Positions 22,103 through 31,869 of a stretch of DNA of 64,000 nucleotides are shown one piece after another. Origin of the DNA: an uncultured Pelagibacteraceae bacterium (GTDB lineage Bacteria; Pseudomonadota; Alphaproteobacteria; Pelagibacterales; Pelagibacteraceae); the NCBI GenBank assembly GCA_902542235.1, contig CACBTT010000006.1, forward strand, positions 1-64,000. Direction: 5' to 3'. Each line of letters opens with the position of its first letter. The stretch's first letter is position 1. Both the position numbers and the translations under genes were made by a program. The notes beneath the pieces were generated by a model that worked only from the letters and a program-made list of their open reading frames with translations, did no database searches and was not told where the DNA came from.

Positions 22103-24766
22103 ATGCCAAAATTAGTTTTTAATTTTAAATCTAAAGACACAATAAAAATAAAAAACCCAAAAAATATTTTAGGAGGCAAAGGTGCAAATTTATCAGAAAT
22201 GGGAAGGATGGGTTTACCTGTCCCACCTGGATTTACGATTTCTACTGAAGTTTGTGATTTATTTTATAAAAATAAAAAGAAATTAAAGCCTAAAATTATT
22301 AATGAAATAAATAGAGAGTTAAAAAATATTGAAAAAGATTCTGGTAAAAAATTTGGAGATTTGAAAAATCCTTTGTTGTTATCTGTAAGATCTGGCGCGA
22401 GAGTATCCATGCCAGGAATGATGGATACTATTTTAAATCTTGGACTAAATGACAAAACTGTGATTGCTTTAGCAAATAAAACTTCAAATATGAGATTTGC
22501 AAAAGATAGTTATAGAAGATTTATACAAATGTATGCAAATGTTGTTATGGGTGTTGAAAGTTATAATTTTGAAGAATTAATTGAAAATTACAAACTTACA
22601 AAAGGTGTTTTGCTAGACACTGATTTGGATGAAGATGATTGGGATGGATTGATTGAAGACTTTAAAAATATTGTAAAAGAAAAAACAAAAAAAAATTTTC
22701 CTCAAAATATTAATGATCAATTACTAGGTGCAATTAGCGCAGTATTTTTGTCATGGGAGAGTAACAGAGCAAAGGTTTATAGAAAATTAAATCATATCCC
22801 TTCAGAGTGGGGAACTGCAGTAAATGTTCAGTCCATGGTTTTTGGTAATATGGGTGATGATTGTGCGACAGGCGTTGTATTTACACGTAATCCATCAAAT
22901 GGAATTAATGAAATCTATGGCGAATATTTAATAAATGCTCAAGGAGAAGATGTTGTTGCAGGGACAAGGACGCCCCAACATATAACTAAGAAAGCTAGAA
23001 AAGATGCAAAAGAAACATTTCTTTCAATGGAAGAGTCTATGCCTAGAGTTTATAAAAATCTAAAAAATATTCTTATAAAGCTGGAGAAACATTATAAAGA
23101 TATGCAGGATGTGGAGTTCACAGTCGAAAATAATAAGTTATGGATGTTGCAAACTAGATCAGGAAAAAGAACTGCAAAATCATCAGTCAAAATTGCTGTC
23201 GATATGGAAAGAGAAAAACTCATCACTAAAAAAGAGGCTGTGCTTAGAGTACAACCAAATTCATTAGATACTTTGCTTCATCCAACTTTAGATGAAACAG
23301 CAAATTTAGAAGTAATAGCTAAAGGCCTTCCTGCTTCTCCAGGAGCAGCTAGTGGAAAAGTAGTATTTACATCCGATGAGGCTGAAAGATTAAATGGAAT
23401 GATGCAAAATACAATCCTAGTAAGAGTAGAAACATCACCTGAAGATATCAATGGTATGCATGCAGCTAAAGGAATTCTTACTGCAAGAGGAGGGATGACC
23501 AGCCATGCTGCAGTAGTTGCAAGAGGAATGGGTAGACCTTGTGTATCTGGCTCAAGCGAAATAGAAATAGATTACCAAAATAAAATTTTTAAAACAAAAA
23601 ATAATGAAATTAAAGAGGGTGATTTAATTACAATTGATGGATCAACTGGTAGAATTATAAAAGGAGAGGTTAAAACTGTTAAACCCGAAATTTCGGGAGA
23701 TTTTTCTAAACTTATGAGCTGGGCTGACAAATTTAGAAAACTAAAAATTAGAACTAATTCTGAAACACCTCTTGATAGTAAAACTGCTAGAGAATTTGGA
23801 GCTGAAGGAATAGGTCTTTGTAGAACAGAACATATGTTTTTTGATGAAGAGAGAATTTTATCTGTAAGAGAAATGATTTTATCAAAATCAAAAGAAGATA
23901 GGGCTAGTGCTTTAAAGAAACTTCTACCTTTTCAAAAAAAGGATTTTATTGATATCTTTAAAATTATGAATGGTCTACCTGTTACAGTTAGATTATTAGA
24001 TCCACCACTTCATGAATTTTTACCGAAAAATCAAAAAGAAATTAGCGATGTAGCAAATGCTTTAAACATCAAAAGTTCTGAATTAGAGGGTAGAATAACA
24101 GAACTTCATGAACAAAATCCAATGCTTGGTCATAGAGGTTGTAGATTAGGTATATCATTCCCAGAAATATATGAGATGCAGTGTACTGCGATTTTTCATG
24201 CATTAGTTGAATGTAAAAAACTAAAGATAAAATCTATTATTCCAGAGATCATGATACCTTTGGTATCAACTGAAGCAGAAATAAAAATAATGAAAGATTT
24301 AGTAATTAGAGTTGCAAAAGAAGTTGAAAATAAAACTAAAACAAAACTAAATTTTTTAGTAGGTACAATGATTGAGCTCCCAAGAGCAGCAATCAAAGCA
24401 GATGATATATCTAGACATGCAGAATTCTTTAGTTTTGGTACAAATGATTTGACGCAAACAACTTTTGGAATTAGCAGAGATGATAGTGGTAAGTTTTTAA
24501 ATGATTATATTGATAATAAAATTTTTGATGTTGATCCATTTGTTTCTATAGACGAAGGAGTTGGGGATTTGATAGAAATGGCAACAAAAAAAGGTAGAAA
24601 AATTAACAAAAAAATTAAACTTGGTATATGTGGTGAGCACGGAGGTGATCCTAAAAGTATCGACTTTTGTGCACGTGCTGGTTTAGATTATGTATCTTGT
24701 TCACCTTATAGAGTACCTGTTGCAAGACTTGCTGCTGCTCAAGCTCAATTAAAAAAATTAAATTAA
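22103..24766 (+). CDS. ppdK: Pyruvate, phosphate dikinase
   Basis: GGKGANLSEMGRMGLPVPPGFTIST, GGMTSHAAVVARGMGRPCVSG, C-terminal PEP-utilising motifs. Confidence 0.98.
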   Translation: MPKLVFNFKSKDTIKIKNPKNILGGKGANLSEMGRMGLPVPPGFTISTEVCDLFYKNKKKLKPKIINEINRELKNIEKDSGKKFGDLKNPLLLSVRSGARVSMPGMMDTILNLGLNDKTVIALANKTSNMRFAKDSYRRFIQMYANVVMGVESYNFEELIENYKLTKGVLLDTDLDEDDWDGLIEDFKNIVKEKTKKNFPQNINDQLLGAISAVFLSWESNRAKVYRKLNHIPSEWGTAVNVQSMVFGNMGDDCATGVVFTRNPSNGINEIYGEYLINAQGEDVVAGTRTPQHITKKARKDAKETFLSMEESMPRVYKNLKNILIKLEKHYKDMQDVEFTVENNKLWMLQTRSGKRTAKSSVKIAVDMEREKLITKKEAVLRVQPNSLDTLLHPTLDETANLEVIAKGLPASPGAASGKVVFTSDEAERLNGMMQNTILVRVETSPEDINGMHAAKGILTARGGMTSHAAVVARGMGRPCVSGSSEIEIDYQNKIFKTKNNEIKEGDLITIDGSTGRIIKGEVKTVKPEISGDFSKLMSWADKFRKLKIRTNSETPLDSKTAREFGAEGIGLCRTEHMFFDEERILSVREMILSKSKEDRASALKKLLPFQKKDFIDIFKIMNGLPVTVRLLDPPLHEFLPKNQKEISDVANALNIKSSELEGRITELHEQNPMLGHRGCRLGISFPEIYEMQCTAIFHALVECKKLKIKSIIPEIMIPLVSTEAEIKIMKDLVIRVAKEVENKTKTKLNFLVGTMIELPRAAIKADDISRHAEFFSFGTNDLTQTTFGISRDDSGKFLNDYIDNKIFDVDPFVSIDEGVGDLIEMATKKGRKINKKIKLGICGEHGGDPKSIDFCARAGLDYVSCSPYRVPVARLAAAQAQLKKLN

Positions 24767-24769
24767 ATT

Positions 24770-25606
24770 TTATATTTCCAATTTTAAGTCTAATGCATCC
24801 ATTGAGTGAGTTAAAGATCCTACAGAAATTCTATCTACACCAGTAGAGGAAATATTTTTAACATTGTTTAAGTTAATTCCTCCTGATGCTTCAGTTTCAT
24901 AAAATTTACCAGACATTTTGATTGCTTTTTTTAAATTTTTTGAATTCATATTATCTAATAAAATTCTATCAAATTTCAGACCCAATATTCTCTTTAACTG
25001 AGATAAATTATCAACCTCTACTGTAATTTTTTTTCTTCCCTTATTTTTTATAGCTTTTTGAATTAAATTTTCAAAATTTTTTTCAGAACTTATGTGATTA
25101 TCTTTTATTAAGTATTCATCACTCAAGTTAAATCTGTGGTTTGTTCCACCACCTAATTTAACAGCATATTTTTGGATCACTCTAAGATTTGGTATCGTTT
25201 TTCTTGTACAGCAAATTTTAGTTTTTTTTCCTACCTTTTTTACAAACATATTTGTTTTTGTTGCTATTCCAGAAATATGAGAAACAAAGTTTAATGCCAC
25301 TCTTTCTCCAGTTAAAATATTTTTTAGGTCACCATCAATAGTCGCAACTACCTCGCCTTTTTTAATTCTAGATCCATCTTTTTTTTTATTTTTAAATTTT
25401 ATTTTTTTATCAATTAATTTAAAAGTTTCTTTTGCAAATTCTATACCTCCCAAAATACCTTTTTGGTTACTTATCATTTTTACTTTCTTTTTAATATTTT
25501 TATTAATTAATTCTGAAGTAATATCGCCTGATGGATATAAGTCCTCATTCAAAGCTAATTTACATGAAGATTTTATAAAATTTTTACTTAATTGAATTTT
25601 AGTCAC
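24770..25606 (-). CDS. nadC: Nicotinate-nucleotide pyrophosphorylase
   Basis: EDLYPSGDITSELI, GERVALNFVSHISGIAT, GGGTNHRFNLSDEYLIKDNH. Confidence 0.95.
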   Translation of the reverse strand: MTKIQLSKNFIKSSCKLALNEDLYPSGDITSELINKNIKKKVKMISNQKGILGGIEFAKETFKLIDKKIKFKNKKKDGSRIKKGEVVATIDGDLKNILTGERVALNFVSHISGIATKTNMFVKKVGKKTKICCTRKTIPNLRVIQKYAVKLGGGTNHRFNLSDEYLIKDNHISSEKNFENLIQKAIKNKGRKKITVEVDNLSQLKRILGLKFDRILLDNMNSKNLKKAIKMSGKFYETEASGGINLNNVKNISSTGVDRISVGSLTHSMDALDLKLEI

Positions 25607-25611
25607 AGATT

Positions 25612-26601
25612 TTATCTGCCTATTTCTGCCATTCTCTCTACTGATTTTCTTGCTTTTTGAATTGTCTCATTGTCCATAATTAATTCGTTAGTTTCATTTT
25701 CTAAACAATCTAATATTTTAGGCAAAGTAATTCTTTTCATATGAGGACAAAGATTGCATGGTCTAATAAATTCAACATTTGGATTATCAATTTGGACATT
25801 GTCACTCATCGAGCATTCTGTGACCATCATAACTTTTTCTGGCTGATTATCTCTCACATATTTAATCATTCCACTCGTAGAGCCTGCAAAATCAGATGCT
25901 TGTATTACATCAGGAGGACATTCGGGATGTGCTATTATTTTTATGCCTGGATTAGCTTTTCTAATATCATTAATTTCTTGATCATTGAATTGTTCATGCA
26001 CTTCACAAGTTCCCTTCCAAGAAATAATTTCTATATCAGTTTGTGATGCCACATATTTAGCTAAAAAATCATCAGGTAAAAATATTACTTTTTTTACTCC
26101 TAATGACTCTACAATTTTTACTGCATTTGCAGAAGTACAACAAACATCAGTTTCAGCTTTAACATCAGCAGATGTATTTACATACGAGACCACTGGAACA
26201 CCAGGATATTGTTTTTTTAGATTTCTAACATCATCACCCGTTATAGATGAAGACAATGAGCAGCCTGCTTGCATATCTGGCAGTAAAACTTTTTTTTCAG
26301 GACTCATTAGTTTTGCAGTTTCAGCCATAAAATGAACACCACACATTACAATTATATCTGCTTTTGTTTTTGCAGCCTTTACCGCTAACGCTAAAGAGTC
26401 TGCAGAAAAATCTGAAATGCCGTGATAAATTTCTGGTGTTTGATAATTGTGAGCAAGAATTACTGCGTTCTTCTCTTTTTTTAATTTATTAATTTTATAA
26501 ATATATGGTGCATGTGTAGCCCATTCTATCTCTGGGATTTTTTTTGATACTTTATTATAAATTGAGTTTGTTGCTTTTTTTATTTCACTGGTAAATTCCA
26601 T
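25612..26601 (-). CDS. nadA: Quinolinate synthase A
   Basis: AHNYQTPEIYHGISDFSADSLALA, conserved Cys motifs, C-terminal CNLCPHMKRITL. Confidence 0.96.
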   Translation of the reverse strand: MEFTSEIKKATNSIYNKVSKKIPEIEWATHAPYIYKINKLKKEKNAVILAHNYQTPEIYHGISDFSADSLALAVKAAKTKADIIVMCGVHFMAETAKLMSPEKKVLLPDMQAGCSLSSSITGDDVRNLKKQYPGVPVVSYVNTSADVKAETDVCCTSANAVKIVESLGVKKVIFLPDDFLAKYVASQTDIEIISWKGTCEVHEQFNDQEINDIRKANPGIKIIAHPECPPDVIQASDFAGSTSGMIKYVRDNQPEKVMMVTECSMSDNVQIDNPNVEFIRPCNLCPHMKRITLPKILDCLENETNELIMDNETIQKARKSVERMAEIGR

Positions 26602-26659
26602 AAAAAAAACTTATCAACTTGAAATGGAATTGTCATTCATTTAATCTGCCGCATAACAT

Positions 26660-26745
26660 GCGGTCATGCTGAAACTGGTAGACAGGCACGGTTGAGGGCC
26701 GTGTGGGCCTAGCCCATGAGAGTTCGATTCTCTCTGACCGCACCA
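26660..26745 (+). tRNA. tRNA-Leu (anticodon GAG)
   Basis: 86-nt type II cloverleaf: GCGGTCA...TGACCGC acceptor stem, anticodon loop TTGAGGG, variable arm, GTTCGATTC T-loop, encoded ACCA. Confidence 0.95.
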
Positions 26746-26763
26746 AAAACAAATATTATTTTT

Positions 26764-26793
26764 AGGGGCGTTCTGTTGCCAGGTGCCCCAAAC
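26764..26793. repeat. Distal copy of 30-bp direct repeat (candidate att site)
   Basis: AGGGGCGTTCTGTTGCCAGGTGCCCCAAAC identical to 28668-28697. Confidence 0.9.
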
Positions 26794-26894
26794 AATATAG
26801 TCTTTTTCCTGATTTATTGAGGAAAAAATGTGTTAATTTATTACTCTTCGACGCCACTGTGACGCCACAAGTATTGTGATAGGATAAAAATAAT

Positions 26895-27605
26895 ATGATT
26901 TTCGGTTTAGGCTATAATCCTGAGAATGACGCTAGATTTATTATTGAAAAATTAAGAGATCTCGAAAAAACTTTTTATAATAAACTTGTCGACCAAAGGG
27001 GGCTTTATGAAAAAGATTTATCAGAATATTTTGACTCAGATAAAATAATTTGGAAAAAAAAAAGTATTGATACGAAAGCTAGAATAACTTCCAAAAATGA
27101 AAATAAATTTTGGTGGAAGTATGAAGAAAACGAAAAATTTGAATTTCATATATTAGCATCATTAGGATTTGTATTTAGGTGTATTTCATTTGATATGGAA
27201 GGATTTGAGGCAACACTTGATTATGATAAATTTCATAAAAGTATGGAATTTGGATTAAGGGAGTATCAAATTGACTTTATGGACAGAAGTAAAAAAGAGT
27301 CTTCAAATGCAAAGAAATTGGCTAGAAAAATTTTAGACCTTGATAATCAATTTATAGATAATTCAAAAAAACATTTGCCTGAAAATTTAAAGAAAAAAAA
27401 AAGAAAGAAGAAAGTAAAATATTACGTTCATCCAATTGATGCTCTAGATCCAGGTTTAGATAAAAATGAAATAAAAAATAGAAAATGGAATGAAAGAATG
27501 ATTGGAATTTATATGTTATTTCTTATTGTAGTTTGTTTTTTAATTCCTGCTTATGATATAATATCTGAGATGATTAGATGCAGAAGTGTTTGGTTAAAAT
27601 GTTAA
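26895..27605 (+). CDS. Hypothetical protein with C-terminal TM segment, inside tmRNA-associated insert
   Basis: 236-aa ORF; Lys-rich central region; hydrophobic GIYMLFLIVVCFLIPAYDII; no family recognised. Confidence 0.65.
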   Translation: MIFGLGYNPENDARFIIEKLRDLEKTFYNKLVDQRGLYEKDLSEYFDSDKIIWKKKSIDTKARITSKNENKFWWKYEENEKFEFHILASLGFVFRCISFDMEGFEATLDYDKFHKSMEFGLREYQIDFMDRSKKESSNAKKLARKILDLDNQFIDNSKKHLPENLKKKKRKKKVKYYVHPIDALDPGLDKNEIKNRKWNERMIGIYMLFLIVVCFLIPAYDIISEMIRCRSVWLKC

Positions 27606-27618
27606 ATAAAATTAATCA

Positions 27619-28605
27619 ATGAGGAGTAAAGAGTTTAATAAAGTAAAGCCTTATTGTTATGAAATAACCAGAAATAAGGATGGAAAAAAATATTTTGGAG
27701 TTAGATGGTCAAATATAGCTCATAATAGACCTCCAATTTATGATTTAGGTAAAAGTTATTTTACTAGTCGACCTTCTTTAAGTTCAGATTTTAGAAAAAA
27801 TAAAAAAGCTTATAAAATAAAATTTGTTTATACTTTTGACACAATAGAAGAGGCTAGAGATTATGAATTAAAATTTAATAAAAAAATTCTTAAAAATAAC
27901 AAATGGTTAAATACCTCTGCTTTTCCACAAATAATACATACAGATGAGTCTAAAAAAAAATTAAGAGTTATAAAATTAGGTTCAAAATTAACAAAAGAAA
28001 CGAGAAAGAAAATATCCAAGTCTAATACGGGAAAAAAACATAGAAAAGAAACAATTAAAAAAATGAAAGACGCTCAATTAGGAGACAAACATTGGGCTTT
28101 TGGATTAAAAGGTAAAGACAATCCAAACTATGGAAAAAAACATTCTGAAGAATTTAAAAAAAGACGAAGTCAGGTTTCTAGAGATGTATGGTTAAGACCA
28201 GGCGTAAGGGAAAAAATCAAAAAATCTATGAAAGGCAGAATACCTTGGAATAAAGGAAAAACTAATATTTATTCACCAGATGTTTTAAAAAAAATGTCAC
28301 TAGCGAAAAAAAATAAACCTAGTCCTCACATCGGAAAAAAAATGTCTGAAAGTGCAAAAAGAAAAATGAAAATTGCTTGGATTGAAAGAAGAAAAAGAGG
28401 AGTTAGTGAAGAAACTAGAAAAAAATTATCAAAAGCTTTTAGTGGAAAAAACCATCCACTTTATGGATTAAAAGGAAAGAAAAATCCAAATTATGGTAGA
28501 AAAAATTCTACTAGTACAAAAAAAAGAATGTCAATCTCTGCAAAAATTGCTTGGACATCAGAGAGAAAAGCAAATGTTAGTAGAAACAGAACTTTAAAAG
28601 TTTAG
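27619..28605 (+). CDS. GIY-YIG/NUMOD3-type putative homing endonuclease
   Basis: N-terminal YEITRNKDGKKYFGVR resembling GIY-YIG core; repeated NUMOD3-like (K)GKxNPNYGkkhSee blocks. Confidence 0.75.
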   Translation: MRSKEFNKVKPYCYEITRNKDGKKYFGVRWSNIAHNRPPIYDLGKSYFTSRPSLSSDFRKNKKAYKIKFVYTFDTIEEARDYELKFNKKILKNNKWLNTSAFPQIIHTDESKKKLRVIKLGSKLTKETRKKISKSNTGKKHRKETIKKMKDAQLGDKHWAFGLKGKDNPNYGKKHSEEFKKRRSQVSRDVWLRPGVREKIKKSMKGRIPWNKGKTNIYSPDVLKKMSLAKKNKPSPHIGKKMSESAKRKMKIAWIERRKRGVSEETRKKLSKAFSGKNHPLYGLKGKKNPNYGRKNSTSTKKRMSISAKIAWTSERKANVSRNRTLKV

Positions 28606-28667
28606 ACGCCACTACGACACCGAAAAACACAAAATTGAGTTATCCAAAATGATAATAGAGGATTTTA

Positions 28668-28697
28668 AGGGGCGTTCTGTTGCCAGGTGCCCCAAAC
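28668..28697. repeat. Proximal copy of 30-bp direct repeat, at the 3' end of the tmRNA gene (minus strand)
   Basis: Identical to 26764-26793; folds as GGGGC...GCCCC hairpin. Confidence 0.9.
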
Positions 28698-28915
28698 CCC
28701 GTAACTTAATTAATAAATTAATTAAGCTGCAAGTGCGTAACTTTCGTTAGCATTTATAAATTAGTCCTTCACGGCGGAACAATACCGAACGAAAGAATAA
28801 CTTTTAGTCATCCGTCGATCCTAATTCACCCCCATAAGTTGAAAATGGTGGAGGTGGTGGGTACTGCCCCCACGTCCGTAATGGTTATTACGAAATTCGT
28901 TTATCGTCATAGTTG
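28668..28915 (-). ncRNA. ssrA: Circularly permuted (two-piece, alphaproteobacterial) tmRNA
   Basis: Read on minus: acceptor piece ends ...GTGGGGGCAGTACCCACCACCTCCACCA (3' A at 28846), 12-nt spacer TTTTCAACTTAT, coding piece starts GGGGGTGAATTAGGATCGACGG (28833). GGGGGTG pairs with CACCTCC including a G3.U wobble. Tag frame 28751-28722 = GCT AAC GAA AGT TAC GCA CTT GCA GCT TAA (ANESYALAA*). Outer boundaries approximate. Confidence 0.93.
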
Positions 28916-28969
28916 GAAAACCAACATTAATAATATAAAACCAAATTCAATAGATTCAATAAATTATTC

Positions 28970-29917
28970 ATGAAGTTAACCAACGAACAAATAAAAGAAA
29001 TAAAAGACCAGCAATCTCAGCAAAATTCTACAAAAAGAGTAACAGCTCCAGAACTTGAAAAAATTCTGTACGATGCAATTCCAATATTAGACCACGGTTT
29101 TATAAGAGTTGTTGACTATATGGGTGATGATACTTCCGTAGTTCAATCAGCTAGAGTTTCTTATGGAAAAGGCACAAAAAAAGTTTCAACAGATGCTGGT
29201 TTAATAAAATATTTGATGAGACATTGGCACAGTACTCCTTTTGAAATGTGTGAAATAAAATATCATGTAAAGCTACCTATATTTATAGCAAGACAATGGA
29301 TTAGACATAGAACAGCAAATGTAAATGAATACTCTGCAAGATACTCGATTTTAGATAAAGAATTTTATCTACCGGAGCCGCAACATCTTGCCGCTCAATC
29401 ACAGAGTAATAGACAAGGTAGAGGTGACATTTTAGATGGAGAAAAAGCAAAAAAAGTTTTGAATTTATTAAAAGGAGATGCTGAACAAACTTATAATAAT
29501 TATGAAACCATGCTTAATGAAAGATATGATGGATCAACTATAGATGAAAATGCCGTAGGTTTAGCAAGAGAGCTTGCTAGAATGAACTTAACATTAAATA
29601 CTTATACTCAATGGTATTGGAAAACAGATTTATTAAATCTTATGAATTTTTTGAGGCTCAGAGCTGATCATCATGCTCAGTACGAGATTAGAGCTTATGC
29701 TGATGCTATGCTTGATACTGTTAAAAAATGGGTACCAATAACTTATGAAGCTTTTATGGATTATAGGGTTGGTGGAACAGAAGTTTCTGCAAAAGGAAAA
29801 ATTATTATTCAAAAACTTATAAAAGGTGAAAATGTTTCTATCGATGACACAGGTTTATCGAAAAGAGAATGGAACGAACTTATGGAAGCTTTTGATCTTA
29901 AAGATAAATTGATTTAA
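28970..29917 (+). CDS. thyX: FAD-dependent thymidylate synthase
   Basis: [15 protein letters not shown] (RHRx7S ThyX motif). Confidence 0.95.
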   Translation: MKLTNEQIKEIKDQQSQQNSTKRVTAPELEKILYDAIPILDHGFIRVVDYMGDDTSVVQSARVSYGKGTKKVSTDAGLIKYLMRHWHSTPFEMCEIKYHVKLPIFIARQWIRHRTANVNEYSARYSILDKEFYLPEPQHLAAQSQSNRQGRGDILDGEKAKKVLNLLKGDAEQTYNNYETMLNERYDGSTIDENAVGLARELARMNLTLNTYTQWYWKTDLLNLMNFLRLRADHHAQYEIRAYADAMLDTVKKWVPITYEAFMDYRVGGTEVSAKGKIIIQKLIKGENVSIDDTGLSKREWNELMEAFDLKDKLI

Positions 29918-30722
29918 TTTTTTCGGCAAACTTAAAATATATTTTTGATACCTCGTGATCTGGTTTGCTTTCTACTATTGGTGAACCCAAATCGCCTTGC
30001 TTTCCAACTTCAGGATCAATTGGTATTTCTCCCATAAAATCTTTTTTAAATTCTTCAGCAGTCTTTTTTACGCCACCTTCACCGAATATTGCATATTTTT
30101 TTCCATCATCTCCAACGAAATGACTCATATTATCTATAAGTCCTAATATTTTTACTTTAAGTTTATCGAACATCCTTATTCCACGTTTTACATCCTGTAA
30201 GGCTATTTCTTGTGGTGTAGATATAATAATTACTCCATCCACGTTAATCTCTTGCGCAAAAGTCAATTGCGTATCTCCAGTTCCTGGTGGCATATCAACA
30301 ATTAAAAAATCTAAATTTTCCCACAAAACTTTTTGTGTAAAAGTTTTTATCGCAGAAATAACCATGGGACCCCGCCAAATCATTGGTGTTTGTTCCTCTG
30401 TTAAAAATCCTATGGACATACATTGTATTCCATATTTTAAAATAGGCTTTAATTTTTGCCCATCACTTTCAGGCTTTTCACTTATTGAGAATAATTTTGG
30501 CAACGATGGTCCATATATATCTGCGTCAAGCAAACCAACATTTAAGCCCATTTTTTTTAATGCCAAAGCAAGATTCGAGGCAAATGTCGACTTTCCTACT
30601 CCTCCTTTTGCACTTGATATTGCAATTGTAAACTTTGTTCCAATAATTGGGTTCCTTCTAAAGGTTTTTGGCTCAGTTTTTGCCTTTGTTGTGTCACTTA
30701 AACCTACTTTTTTTTCGTCCAT
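29898..30722 (-). CDS. mrp: Mrp/ApbC/NBP35-family Fe-S carrier P-loop ATPase
   Basis: [40 protein letters not shown]. Confidence 0.93.
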   Translation of the reverse strand: MDEKKVGLSDTTKAKTEPKTFRRNPIIGTKFTIAISSAKGGVGKSTFASNLALALKKMGLNVGLLDADIYGPSLPKLFSISEKPESDGQKLKPILKYGIQCMSIGFLTEEQTPMIWRGPMVISAIKTFTQKVLWENLDFLIVDMPPGTGDTQLTFAQEINVDGVIIISTPQEIALQDVKRGIRMFDKLKVKILGLIDNMSHFVGDDGKKYAIFGEGGVKKTAEEFKKDFMGEIPIDPEVGKQGDLGSPIVESKPDHEVSKIYFKFAEKIKSIYL

Positions 30723-30776
30723 AATTTACCATTATCTTGTTTTTACTAATAAAGACACTATATAGAGTGTCGTATT

Positions 30777-31868
30777 ATGAGCGATTTCAGAAATCAAAGC
30801 CCATGGGGATCGCCTCCGGGAGGGGGTGGTAGTGGAAATGGTGGATTTAGAAAAGGTCCCACTCCCCCAAATATTGATGAAGTTATAAGCAAACTACAAT
30901 CAATAATAAATAGATATTTAGGTGGTGGTAAAGGTGGTGCTAAGCCAATAATAATTGGTCTAATAATTCTACTAATTGTTTGGACTTTAAGTGGTCTTTA
31001 TAGAGTTTTACCTGATGAACAAGGCGTTGTATTAAGATTTGGAAAATTTGTTAAAACTACTCAACCTGGATTAAATTATCATCTTCCTTTTCCAATAGAA
31101 AATGTACTAACCCCTAAGGTCACAAAAGTTAATCGAATGGATATTGGATTTAGGTCAGAAAGAGATAGCGGATTTTCCTCAGGCGGAGTTGCAGATGTTC
31201 CAGAAGAAAGTTTAATGTTAACAGGTGATGAAAACATAGTTAACATAGATTTTTCAGTATTTTGGGTAATTAAAGATGCTGGTAATTTTTTATTCAAAAT
31301 TCAAGATCCAGAAGGAACAGTTAAAGCAGCTGCTGAAACAGCGATGAGAGAGGTTATCGCAAGATCTGATATTCAACCAATTCTGACTGAAGGTAGATCT
31401 CTCATAGAAGCTGATACTCAAGAAATAATTCAAAAAATTTTAGATGAATACACAAGTGGAATTCAAATTACGCAAGTTCAAACTCAAAAAGCTGATCCAC
31501 CAGACCAAGTTATTGATGCATTTAGAGATGTCCAGGCAGCAAGAGCTGATATGGAAAGATCTAAAAACGAAGCAGAAGCATATGCCAATGATGTAATACC
31601 AAGAGCAAGAGGAGAAGCAGCGAAAATTCTACAAGCCGCTGAAGCTTATAAAAAAGAAGTTGTTGCTAAGGCTGAAGGAGAAGCAAGTAGATTTTTATCA
31701 ATTTATAATGAGTATGCAAAAGCTAAAAAAGTAACTCAAGAAAGAATGTATCTTGAGACAATGGAAGAGGTATTAGCTGATATTAATAAAATAATAATCG
31801 ACAAAAATTCAGGTGAAGGTGTAGTGCCTTATCTGCCATTACAAGAATTAAAGACAGGAACTAATTAA
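30777..31868 (+). CDS. hflK: FtsH protease regulator HflK
   Basis: Gly-rich N-terminus, TM, SPFH domain with GVVLRFGKFVKTTQPGLNYHLPFP; followed by hflC. Confidence 0.95.
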   Translation: MSDFRNQSPWGSPPGGGGSGNGGFRKGPTPPNIDEVISKLQSIINRYLGGGKGGAKPIIIGLIILLIVWTLSGLYRVLPDEQGVVLRFGKFVKTTQPGLNYHLPFPIENVLTPKVTKVNRMDIGFRSERDSGFSSGGVADVPEESLMLTGDENIVNIDFSVFWVIKDAGNFLFKIQDPEGTVKAAAETAMREVIARSDIQPILTEGRSLIEADTQEIIQKILDEYTSGIQITQVQTQKADPPDQVIDAFRDVQAARADMERSKNEAEAYANDVIPRARGEAAKILQAAEAYKKEVVAKAEGEASRFLSIYNEYAKAKKVTQERMYLETMEEVLADINKIIIDKNSGEGVVPYLPLQELKTGTN

Positions 31869-31869
31869 A

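Noticed and set aside
25741-26335. Two + strand ORFs of 101 and 116 aa
   Set aside because: Antisense to the strongly supported nadA gene.
30757-30774. GACACT-ATATAG-AGTGTC inverted repeat between mrp and hflK
   Set aside because: Six-bp arms only, in an AT-rich divergent promoter; could be an operator but there is not enough evidence.
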